NCBI RefSeq assembly: GCF_014650895.1
Contig: NZ_BMVV01000012.1
Span: 161,063 to 225,062 of the forward strand
DNA: 64,000 nucleotides
Source of the DNA: Streptomyces omiyaensis
GTDB taxonomy: Bacteria; Actinomycetota; Actinomycetes; Streptomycetales; Streptomycetaceae
Direction of reading: 5' to 3'
The translations under genes were made by a program, and so were the position numbers. This document shows, piece after piece, positions 57,671 through 64,000 of the stretch. The notes beneath the pieces were generated by a model. It ran no database searches. It was not told the origin of the DNA and saw only the letters and a program-made list of their open reading frames with translations. Each line of letters begins with the position of its first letter. Positions within the stretch are counted from its first letter, which is position 1.

Positions 57671-58462
57671 ATGAGCGATGTACTGGAGCTGGTGGACGTA
57701 TCGGTGGTCCGCGACGGACGCGCTCTGGTGGACGAGGTCTCCTGGTCGGTCAAGGAGGGGGAGCGCTGGGTCATCCTCGGCCCGAACGGCGCCGGCAAGA
57801 CCACCCTGCTGAACCTCGCCTCCAGCTACCTCTACCCCACCTCCGGCACCGCCACCATCCTCGGCGACCGCCTCGGCGGCGTCGACGTCTTCGAACTGCG
57901 CCCCCGCATCGGCATGGCCGGCATCGCCATGGCGGAGAAGCTCCCCAAGCGCCAGACCGTCCTCCAGACCGTCCTCACCGCCGCGTACGGCATGACCGCC
58001 ACCTGGCACGAGGACTACGACCCGGTCGACGAGGCCCGCGCCAAGGCCTTCCTCGACCGCCTCGGCATGACCGAGTACCTGGACCGCCGCTTCGGCACCC
58101 TCTCCGAGGGCGAGCGCAAGCGCACCCTGATCGCCCGCGCGATGATGACCGACCCCGAGCTCCTCCTCCTCGACGAGCCCGCGGCCGGCCTCGACCTCGG
58201 CGGCCGCGAGGACCTCGTCCGCCGCCTCGGCCGCCTCGCCCGCGACCCGTACGCCCCCTCCATGATCATGGTCACCCACCACGTCGAGGAGATCGCCCCC
58301 GGCTTCACCCACGTCCTGATGATCCGTCAGGGCAAGGTGCTCGCGGCCGGCCCCATGGAGACCGAGCTCAACTCCCGCAACCTCTCCCGCTGTTTCGGCC
58401 TCCCGCTCGTCGTCGAGCGCGTCGGCGACCGCTGGACCGCCCAGGGCCTGCCCCTCGGCTAG
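57671..58462 (+). CDS. Stand-alone ABC transporter ATP-binding protein
   Basis: A 263-residue ATPase: Walker A GPNGAGKTT (about 37-45), signature LSEGERKR (a variant of LSGGQ), Walker B LLLLDEPAAGLDLGG and the switch VTHHVEEI with the H-loop. The spacing and LSEGE signature resemble the ModF/YlmA-like group rather than a typical importer. No permease lies nearby. The ATG at 57671 gives MSDVLELVDVSVV; a GTG at 57596 lies 5 nt after TAGGTT and might start a leaderless, 25-residue-longer form. Confidence 0.9.
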   Translation: MSDVLELVDVSVVRDGRALVDEVSWSVKEGERWVILGPNGAGKTTLLNLASSYLYPTSGTATILGDRLGGVDVFELRPRIGMAGIAMAEKLPKRQTVLQTVLTAAYGMTATWHEDYDPVDEARAKAFLDRLGMTEYLDRRFGTLSEGERKRTLIARAMMTDPELLLLDEPAAGLDLGGREDLVRRLGRLARDPYAPSMIMVTHHVEEIAPGFTHVLMIRQGKVLAAGPMETELNSRNLSRCFGLPLVVERVGDRWTAQGLPLG

Positions 58463-58559
58463 CCCGCCCCGCAGGGCCGACCGGCCGCCGTGACCCGCAC
58501 AGCCGCGGCACCGCACCGCGCCCTGTCCCATCCGGCCCCACCCGCCCTACCATGACCGT

Positions 58560-58988
58560 GTGGACATCGACGCATGGATCTGGTGGCTGATCGGCGCGGT
58601 GGGGCTCGGCATCCCCCTGGTCCTGACCGCGATGCCGGAATTCGGCATGTTCGCCGTGGGCGCGGTCGCGGGCGCGATCACCGCGGCCCTCGGCTTCGGG
58701 ATCGTCGCCCAGGTGATCGTCTTCGTGGTCGTCTCGGTCGCGCTCATCGCCGTCGTCCGGCCGATCGCCGCCCGTCACCGCGCGGGCGGGCCCGCCCACG
58801 CCACCGGGATCGACGCCCTGAAGGGCCGTCAGGCCCGGGTCCTGGAAAGGGTCGACGCCGAAGGCGGCCGCATCAAGCTCGCCGGCGAGATCTGGTCCGC
58901 CCGCTCCCTCGACGCCACCCGCGTCTTCGAACCGGGCGAGGAGGTCGACGTGGTGGAGATCGAGGGGGCGACCGCCGTCGTCATCTGA
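58560..58988 (+). CDS. NfeD family membrane protein
   Basis: A 142-residue short NfeD: three hydrophobic segments (about 6-75: WIWWLIGAVGLGIPLVLTAM, FGMFAVGAVAGAITAALGFG, VIVFVVVSVALIAVV) and a C-terminal OB-fold domain (GRQARVLERVDAEGGRIKLA, FEPGEEVDVVEIEGATAVV). NfeD proteins pair with SPFH-domain proteins, and one follows 95 nt downstream. The GTG is exactly 6 nt after TACCAT (58548-58553), a leaderless pattern. Confidence 0.92.
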   Translation: MDIDAWIWWLIGAVGLGIPLVLTAMPEFGMFAVGAVAGAITAALGFGIVAQVIVFVVVSVALIAVVRPIAARHRAGGPAHATGIDALKGRQARVLERVDAEGGRIKLAGEIWSARSLDATRVFEPGEEVDVVEIEGATAVVI

Positions 58989-59083
58989 CCGAAGCCCGCC
59001 CATGACGTCCAGGCGTCTGGGAAACTCGATCATCGGAAGAGAAACCCGGCAGACAACCGGCAGCGAAGGGCACGGGGAACACG

Positions 59084-60025
59084 ATGTCAGCAGTCATCAT
59101 CGTCCTGATCATTCTGGTGGTGCTCGTCTTCATCGCCCTGATCAAGACGATCCAGGTCATCCCGCAGGCCAGCGCCGCGATCGTGGAGCGCTTCGGCCGC
59201 TACACCCGCACCCTCAACGCCGGCCTCAACATCGTCGTCCCGTTCATCGACACGATCCGCAACCGCATCGACCTGCGTGAGCAGGTCGTCCCCTTCCCGC
59301 CCCAGCCGGTGATCACCCAGGACAACCTGGTCGTCAACATCGACACCGTCATCTACTACCAGGTGACGGACGCGCGGGCGGCGACCTACGAGGTCGCCAG
59401 CTACATCCAGGCCATCGAGCAGCTCACCGTCACCACGCTGCGCAACATCATCGGCGGCATGGACCTGGAGCGGACCCTCACCTCCCGCGAGGACATCAAC
59501 GCCGCCCTCCGCGGCGTCCTCGACGAGGCCACCGGCAAGTGGGGCATCCGCGTCAACCGCGTCGAGCTCAAGGCCATCGAGCCGCCGACCTCCATCCAGG
59601 ACTCGATGGAGAAGCAGATGCGCGCCGACCGCGACAAGCGCGCCGCCATCCTCCAGGCCGAGGGCGTCCGGCAGTCCGAGATCCTCCGCGCCGAGGGCGA
59701 GAAGCAGTCCGCCATCCTGCGCGCCGAGGGCGAGTCCCAGGCCGCGGCCCTCAGGGCCGAGGGCGAGGCCCAGGCCGTCCGCACCGTCTTCGAGGCCATC
59801 CACGCCGGCGACCCGGACCAGAAGCTCCTCTCGTACCAGTACCTCCAGATGCTCCCGAAGATCGCCGAGGGCGACGCCAACAAGCTCTGGATCGTCCCCA
59901 GCGAGATCGGCGACGCCCTCAAGGGCCTCTCCGGAGCCCTCGGCAACATGGGCCAGGGCGCCCCCGCCCCGTCCTTCGGCAAGGACGTCCCGTCCGCCAG
60001 GCGAGAAGAACCCACCGTCGACTGA
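59084..60025 (+). CDS. SPFH/Band 7 domain protein (QmcA-like)
   Basis: A 313-residue membrane-anchored protein: an N-terminal helix (VIIVLIILVVLVFIALIKTI), the SPFH domain (VIPQASAAIVERFGRYTRTL, VVNIDTVIYYQVTDARAATY) and a long helical region with repeated AEGEKQSAILRAEGE units (about 205-255). SPFH proteins form large oligomeric rings on membranes, organise lipid domains and often work with NfeD and FtsH. GGGGAA precedes the ATG. It is part of the same unit as the NfeD gene. Confidence 0.94.
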   Translation: MSAVIIVLIILVVLVFIALIKTIQVIPQASAAIVERFGRYTRTLNAGLNIVVPFIDTIRNRIDLREQVVPFPPQPVITQDNLVVNIDTVIYYQVTDARAATYEVASYIQAIEQLTVTTLRNIIGGMDLERTLTSREDINAALRGVLDEATGKWGIRVNRVELKAIEPPTSIQDSMEKQMRADRDKRAAILQAEGVRQSEILRAEGEKQSAILRAEGESQAAALRAEGEAQAVRTVFEAIHAGDPDQKLLSYQYLQMLPKIAEGDANKLWIVPSEIGDALKGLSGALGNMGQGAPAPSFGKDVPSARREEPTVD

Positions 60026-60134
60026 CGGATTGCTGACACGTACACGTAACTCCGGGCATGATCGGTGCGAGCCCCTCGACCCTCGCCGCGCGCAGGGCGG
60101 GGAGGCGAGCCACTGACCATGTGAGGAAACGGCC

Positions 60135-60902
60135 TTGTCCATCTGGGAAATGCTGGCGGTCTTCGCCGCCGGCATCGGCGCCGGCGCCATCAACACCATC
60201 GTGGGATCGGGGACGCTCATCACGTTCCCGGTCCTCCTCGCGACCGGACTGCCCCCGATCACCGCGAACGTCTCCAACGCCCTCGGGCTCGTCCCCGGTT
60301 CCCTCAGCGGAGCCATCGGCTACCGCCGCGAACTCAAGGGCCAGACCCGCCGGGTGCTCCGCCTCGGCTCCGCCGCCCTCGCCGGCGGCCTGATCGGCGC
60401 GATCCTCCTGCTCGCCCTGCCCTCCGAGGCGTTCGACGCGATCGTCCCCGTCCTCATCGCACTGGCGCTGGTCCTGGTCCTCTTCCAGCCCCGCATCTCC
60501 GCCGCCGTCCAGCGCCGCCGCGAACGGACCGGCAGCGAGGCCCACCCCGACGGCGGCCCCGCCCTCCTCGTCGGCCTCACCCTCGCCAGCATGTACGGCG
60601 GTTACTTCGGCGCCGCCCAGGGAGTCCTCTACCTCTCCCTCATGGGCCTGCTCCTCGACGACAGCCTCCAGCGGATCAACGCGGTCAAGAACGTCCTCGG
60701 CGCCCTCGTCAACGGCGTCGCCGCCGTCTTCTTCCTCTTCGTCGCCGAGTTCGACTGGACCGCCGTCCTCCTCATCGCCGTCGGTTCCACCCTCGGCGGC
60801 CAGATCGGCGCCAAGGTCGGCCGCCGCCTCAAGCCCGCCGTCCTGCGCGGAGTGATCATCGCCGTCGGCGTCGTCGCCATCCTCCAGCTCACCCTGAAGT
60901 GA
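60135..60902 (+). CDS. TSUP family (TauE/SafE) membrane transporter
   Basis: A 255-residue protein with about eight helices in two repeats, each opening with a TSUP motif: FAAGIGAGAINTIVGSGTLI and LTLASMYGGYFGAAQGVLYL. Members export sulfite, sulfoacetate or other organic anions. The TTG at 60135 has GAGGA 7 nt upstream and gives the conserved N-terminus (M)SIWEMLAVFAAG. It follows the SPFH gene by 109 nt, and a terminator ends the unit. Confidence 0.9.
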   Translation: MSIWEMLAVFAAGIGAGAINTIVGSGTLITFPVLLATGLPPITANVSNALGLVPGSLSGAIGYRRELKGQTRRVLRLGSAALAGGLIGAILLLALPSEAFDAIVPVLIALALVLVLFQPRISAAVQRRRERTGSEAHPDGGPALLVGLTLASMYGGYFGAAQGVLYLSLMGLLLDDSLQRINAVKNVLGALVNGVAAVFFLFVAEFDWTAVLLIAVGSTLGGQIGAKVGRRLKPAVLRGVIIAVGVVAILQLTLK

Positions 60903-60916
60903 CCCCGGCATGACGG

Positions 60917-60948
60917 GAGGGCCCGCCCCGCACCCGGGGCGGGCCCTC
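60917..60948. terminator. Bidirectional terminator after the TSUP gene
   Basis: A 14-bp perfect stem (GAGGGCCCGCCCCG with its complement) and a CACC loop lie between the convergent TSUP and HNH genes. Confidence 0.85.
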
Positions 60949-60963
60949 TCCGTCCCGTACGGC

Positions 60964-61470
60964 TCAGGCGGCGTTACGAGCCAGCCACTCCGGCAGCTCC
61001 GACCGCTCGCCCGCCCGCATCGCCAGCAGCATCGCGTCCGCCGGCGTCGGCACGAACGGCTCGAAGAGCAGCGGCATCCCCGCCTGCTCCGGCGTCCGGT
61101 CCGCCTTGCGGTGGTTGTCCTCCGCGCAGGAAGCGACCGTATTCAGCCAACTGTCCCCGCCCCCCTGCGCCCGCGGGACCACGTGGTCCACGGTCGTCGC
61201 GCGCTTCCCGCAGTACGCGCACCGGTGCTGGTCCCTGACCAGCACCCCCCTCCTCGACCACGGTGCCTGTCTTCGGAAGGGCACCCGGACGAAGCGGCAG
61301 AGCCTGATCACCCGGGGCACCGGCAGGTCGACGGCGGCGGCACGCACCCGCAGATCGGGGTGGGACTGCTCCACGACGGCCTTGTCCTGCAGGACAAGCA
61401 CCACCGCACGGTTGAGTGTCACCGTCGAAAGCGGCTCGAAGCTCGCGTTCAGTACCAGCGTGTCCCGCAT
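60964..61470 (-). CDS. HNH endonuclease family protein
   Basis: A 168-residue protein. The N-terminal part MRDTLVLNASFEPLSTVTLN is typical of the HNH group related to McrA-like nucleases. The core has CAYCGKRATTVDHVVPRAQGG, with CxxC zinc residues and the catalytic His of the DH pair, then NTVASCAEDNHRKADR. GGAGG is 8 nt before the ATG at 61470; a longer frame to 61626 lacks similarity. No methylase, toxin or phage gene is near, so a repair or housekeeping role is more likely than restriction. Confidence 0.92.
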   Translation of the reverse strand: MRDTLVLNASFEPLSTVTLNRAVVLVLQDKAVVEQSHPDLRVRAAAVDLPVPRVIRLCRFVRVPFRRQAPWSRRGVLVRDQHRCAYCGKRATTVDHVVPRAQGGGDSWLNTVASCAEDNHRKADRTPEQAGMPLLFEPFVPTPADAMLLAMRAGERSELPEWLARNAA

Positions 61471-61585
61471 TGTGCCCACCTCCCGTTGTGCCGGCCCGGC
61501 CCCCCCATAGGGCTCTCGGGCGTGGATCAAACGATGGCCGGGCCGGCCGGGGTCGGACAACGCAATTTCGTGCGCAACAAAAGAT

Positions 61586-61620
61586 GCCCGCTTCTGATCT
61601 CTCCAAGACCAGAAGCGGGC
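61586..61620 (-). terminator. Terminator after the YbhB-like gene
   Basis: GCCCGCTTCTG pairs with CAGAAGCGGGC (11 bp) around a 13-nt loop; on the minus strand it is followed by ATCTTTTGTTG. It lies 18 nt after the stop codon. Confidence 0.85.
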
Positions 61621-61637
61621 AAACAACAGACGAACGA

Positions 61638-62177
61638 TCAGCCCGCCGCGGGAGCCGCGTACTCACCGACCAGCTGGGCCCGGCCCAGCGTGTGGAAACG
61701 CAGGTGGAAACCGACGGCGGCCGGCGAGGCGTCGGCGTCCGGCCCCAGCCTCTCCGTGTCCACCGCGTAGACCGTGAAGACGTAGCGGTGCGCCGGGTCG
61801 CCGGGCGGCGGCGCCGCCCCGCCGAACTCCCGTGCCCCGTAGTCGTTCCGGGCGTGCACCGCACCGGCCGGCAGCCCCTCGAAGGAGCCCGAACCGGCTC
61901 CGGCGGGGAGCTCGGTCACCGACGCCGGGATGTCGAAGAGCGCCCAGTGCCAGAACCCGCTGCCCGTCGGCGCGTCCGGATCGAAGCAGGTCACGGCGAA
62001 GCTCCTGGTCCCCGCCGGGAACCCCTCCCAGCGCAGCTGCGGGGAGACGTTGCCCTCCGCGTACACCTGGTCGTCCTTCAGCACCCCGCCGGGCGCCACG
62101 TCGTCGCTGGTCACGACGAACTCCGCCACCGGCGGATGGAAGGCGTGGGGGAGCGGAGCCCGCTGGCCCTCGGACAT
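61638..62177 (-). CDS. YbhB/YbcL family (PEBP/Raf kinase inhibitor-like) protein
   Basis: A 179-residue PEBP-fold protein: GNVSPQLRWEGFPAGTRSFA, FDPDAPTGSGFWHWALFDIP (DPDAP and the HW pair of the anion pocket), and the C-terminal HRYVFTVYAVDTERLG. Bacterial members bind phosphorylated or small ligands; the function is unknown. It is 24 nt after the Spo0M gene on the same strand and ends in a terminator, so the two form one unit. Confidence 0.92.
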   Translation of the reverse strand: MSEGQRAPLPHAFHPPVAEFVVTSDDVAPGGVLKDDQVYAEGNVSPQLRWEGFPAGTRSFAVTCFDPDAPTGSGFWHWALFDIPASVTELPAGAGSGSFEGLPAGAVHARNDYGAREFGGAAPPPGDPAHRYVFTVYAVDTERLGPDADASPAAVGFHLRFHTLGRAQLVGEYAAPAAG

Positions 62178-62201
62178 GTCGAACCTCCGGATCGTTCCGT
62201 A

Positions 62202-62984
62202 CTACAGCCAGTTGCGACGGCCGCCGACCTCGGCGAGCCACTGGTTCAGGTACGCGTTCCAGTCGGTGGTCTGGTAGCTGTCGAGGCCCACCTTGAACGC
62301 GCGGAAGGAGTCGCTGCCCTCGGTGAAGAGACCCGGCTTCTTGTCCATCTCCAGCACGACGTCCATCTCGCGGTCGTCCGCGACGAAGCTGACCTCGACC
62401 TGGTTGAGCCCGCGGTACTGCTGCGGCGCGAAGAACTCGATCTCCTGGTAGAAGGGCAGCCGCTGACGGGTGCCGCGGATGTGCCCGCGCTCCATGTCCG
62501 CGCTCTTGAAGCGGAAGCCCAGCTGGATGAAGGCGTCGAGGATCGCCTGCTGCGCCGGCAGCGGGTGCACGTTGATCGGGTCGAGGTCGCCCGAGTCGAC
62601 CGCGCGCGCGATCTCCAGCTCGGTCCTGACGCCGATCTCCATGCCGTGCAGGCGCTGCCCGCCGATCGTGTTGACCGGGGTCTCCCACGGGATCTCCAGC
62701 CCGAACGGCACGACGTGCACGGCGCCGGCCTTCACCTCGAAGGCCCCGCCGAGGCGCACCTTCACGAACTCCACGTCCTGCTTGTGCTCCTGGTCGCCGC
62801 CCTCGACCTCGACGCGCGCCTGGAGACCGACGGACAGGCCCTCGATCTGCTGGTCGACGCTGCCGCCCTGGATCCGGACCTCGCCCTGGACGACACCGCC
62901 CGGGACCACGTTCTCCTCGGTGAGCACCGTCTCCACGGTCGCCCCACCGGCACCCAGGCTCGCCAGCAGTTTCTTGAATCCCAT
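62202..62984 (-). CDS. Spo0M-like sporulation control protein
   Basis: A 260-residue protein starting MGFKKLLASLGAGGATVETV with the arrestin-like Spo0M fold: VPGGVVQGEVRIQGGSVDQQ, IEGLSVGLQARVEVEGGD, VPFGLEIPWETPVNTIGG and a C-terminal YRGLNQVEVSFVADD. In B. subtilis Spo0M affects sporulation and cell-wall-related processes; in streptomycetes its role is not established. GGAG is 8 nt before the ATG. It is cotranscribed with the YbhB-like gene. Confidence 0.92.
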   Translation of the reverse strand: MGFKKLLASLGAGGATVETVLTEENVVPGGVVQGEVRIQGGSVDQQIEGLSVGLQARVEVEGGDQEHKQDVEFVKVRLGGAFEVKAGAVHVVPFGLEIPWETPVNTIGGQRLHGMEIGVRTELEIARAVDSGDLDPINVHPLPAQQAILDAFIQLGFRFKSADMERGHIRGTRQRLPFYQEIEFFAPQQYRGLNQVEVSFVADDREMDVVLEMDKKPGLFTEGSDSFRAFKVGLDSYQTTDWNAYLNQWLAEVGGRRNWL

Positions 62985-63071
62985 GCCACTCACTCCTTCT
63001 CGTTCCTGTCCCCTACATACGCGCGACGACCGTAGCGGGTTCCGAACCGTCCCCCGGTACGCTCGGACGCC

Positions 63072-63734
63072 ATGAGCGAGAGCCCCGACCGTACGCCGCT
63101 CCCGCGGAGCTTCTTCGACCGCCCCGTTCTGGAGGTGGCCCCGGATCTCCTCGGCCGCACCCTCGTCCGTACGACCGACGAGGGACGGCTGGAGCTGCGC
63201 CTCACCGAGGTGGAGGCGTACGCCGGCGCGATCGACCCCGGCTCGCACGCCTTCCGCGGCCGCACGGCCCGCAACGCCGTCATGTTCGGCCCGCCCGGCC
63301 ACGCCTACGTCTACTTCACCTACGGCATGTGGCACTGCCTCAACCTGGTGTGCGGCCCCGAGGGCGAGGCGAGCGGCGTCCTGCTCCGGGCGGGCGAGAT
63401 CCTCCACGGCGCCGCCCTGGCCCGCCCCCGCCGCCGCTCGGCCCGCAAGGACGCCGAACTGGCGAAGGGCCCGGCCCGCCTCGCCACCGCTCTGGACGTC
63501 CCCGGCTCCCTCGACGGCACCGACGTCTGTGGCGGCCCCGACGCCCCCCTCGCCGTCCTCACCGGCACCCCGCCCGCCCGCTCCCGGATCCGCACCGGTC
63601 CGCGCACCGGGGTCGGCGGCGACGGAGCCGCGCACCCCTGGCGCTTCTGGATCGCCGAGGACCCCACGGTCAGTCCGTACCGTCCCCACACGCCCCGGAA
63701 GCGCCGACTTGACCCGACCAGGACGGAGGCGTAA
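63072..63734 (+). CDS. DNA-3-methyladenine glycosylase (AAG/MPG family)
   Basis: A 220-residue repair enzyme. PRSFFDRPVLEVAPDLLGR opens the fold; the catalytic Glu lies in LRLTEVEAYAG; the damage pocket is SHAFRGRTARNAVMFGPPGH and YVYFTYGMWHCLNLV. It flips out and excises alkylated purines. The C-terminal tail (about 200-220) is short and basic. The ATG at 63072 is preceded by TACGCT eight bases earlier and no SD, so the start is near the mRNA end. Confidence 0.94.
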   Translation: MSESPDRTPLPRSFFDRPVLEVAPDLLGRTLVRTTDEGRLELRLTEVEAYAGAIDPGSHAFRGRTARNAVMFGPPGHAYVYFTYGMWHCLNLVCGPEGEASGVLLRAGEILHGAALARPRRRSARKDAELAKGPARLATALDVPGSLDGTDVCGGPDAPLAVLTGTPPARSRIRTGPRTGVGGDGAAHPWRFWIAEDPTVSPYRPHTPRKRRLDPTRTEA

Positions 63735-63824
63735 CGTGGCCCGAGCCGCTTGAGACGGTGGTGCTTCTTCAAGCGCCCCGAGAGCGGCCATCCACTTCAC
63801 TGCGACGAATCCCCCCGGGGCCTA

Positions 63825-63840
63825 TTTCGGCATGCCGAAA
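63825..63840. promoter_or_regulatory. 16-bp perfect palindrome upstream of the rRNA promoter
   Basis: TTTCGGCATGCCGAAA is a perfect palindrome 90 nt after the glycosylase stop and about 44 nt before the -10-like TAAAGT of the rrn leader. It could be a factor-binding site for rRNA control or a short terminator of the upstream gene. Confidence 0.4.
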
Positions 63841-63883
63841 TTAGTTCCTAAAGGCTCGATTATGAGCCGCAGGGGAAATCGGC

Positions 63884-64000
63884 TAAAGTAGTGGACGCGC
63901 CGGAAGGCCCCGAGGAAATCGAATTCGGGACCGGAAAGCACCGAGGAAATCGGGTCGGAAAGATCTGATAGAGTCGGAAACGAAGGAAGCGCCCGGAGGG
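63884..64000 (+). promoter_or_regulatory. rRNA operon promoter and 5' leader (16S gene beyond window)
   Basis: From the -10-like TAAAGT (63884-63889) the sequence carries blocks I know from Streptomyces rrn leaders: CACCGAGGAAATCGGGTCGG, AAGATCTGATAGAGTCGG and GAAGCGCCCGGAGG at the very end. These are A/G-rich, non-coding and precede the 16S gene by a few hundred bases. The window ends before any mature rRNA. The 150 nt upstream (63735-63883) contain no gene, only the palindrome listed separately. Confidence 0.75.

Noticed and set aside
60964..61470. HNH nuclease as part of a defence system
   Set aside because: No methyltransferase, helicase, toxin or other defence gene is nearby; neighbours are a transporter and a YbhB-like gene.

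Overview
The window is a stretch of chromosome from a Streptomyces species. Evidence: very high G+C with strong third-position GC bias, a short chaplin (ChpE type), the GATC-binding nucleoid protein Gbn, a 38-residue SGM_5486-type peptide, PHO-box and leaderless-promoter signals of Streptomyces form, and a gene order (cob - pit - gbn - fabG/fabI - chpE) that I recall from the SCO18xx part of the S. coelicolor chromosome. I could not check that synteny here. No phage, plasmid, IS element, CRISPR array or tRNA gene was found. The region is ordinary core chromosome with a few accessory cassettes.

Layout, left to right. 1-4.6 kb: cobalamin genes on the minus strand (cobaltochelatase, cut by the left edge; cobQ; cobD) behind a cobalamin riboswitch. 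4.7-6.3 kb: a low-affinity phosphate transporter and a small membrane protein behind a PHO box. 6.6-14 kb: an alpha/beta hydrolase that lacks its nucleophile, a HEAT-like protein, a VOC protein, a zinc metallopeptidase, an ABC-F ATPase preceded by a 13-codon leader ORF, gbn and an enoyl-CoA hydratase. 14-17.2 kb: a six-gene Asp23/Gls24-AmaP envelope locus. 17.2-22 kb (minus strand): SDR, GH15 glycosidase, SURF1, a Cys-rich mini-protein and a DEDDh exonuclease. 22.2-27.2 kb: a TetR regulator divergent from an acetoacetate decarboxylase-like/SDR/amidohydrolase/amidohydrolase operon, which looks like an uncharacterised catabolic cassette.

27.2-32 kb: VIT-type metal transporter, sterol-desaturase-like hydroxylase, lysoplasmalogenase with an apparent N-terminal frameshift, zinc alcohol dehydrogenase and a class III CoA-transferase. 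32-38.3 kb: secreted subtilase, DUF485/acetate symporter pair, moaA and small proteins. 38.4-44.4 kb: tyrS, the tldE/tldD pair and the divergent fatty-acid genes fabG-fabI. 44.5-49.6 kb: secreted protein, GntR/MFS pair with its 38-residue companion, SixA phosphatase and serB. 49.8-56.6 kb: FHA-FHA-ABC exporter, lytic transglycosylase, an SDR relic in a GC-rich gap, a GAF histidine kinase/LuxR regulator pair and chpE. 56.7-64 kb: ABC ATPase, NfeD/SPFH pair, TSUP transporter, HNH nuclease, YbhB, Spo0M and alkyladenine glycosylase. The right edge lies in the promoter and leader of an rRNA operon whose 16S gene would begin just outside.

Functional links: B12 supply under riboswitch control, phosphate uptake under PhoP, fatty-acid elongation (fabG/fabI), envelope maintenance (Asp23/AmaP, SPFH/NfeD, chaplin, FHA-ABC, transglycosylase) and several small regulator-plus-effector cassettes. 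Strong perfect hairpins separate most convergent transcription units. At least seven start codons sit exactly six bases after a -10-like hexamer, which suggests leaderless mRNAs.
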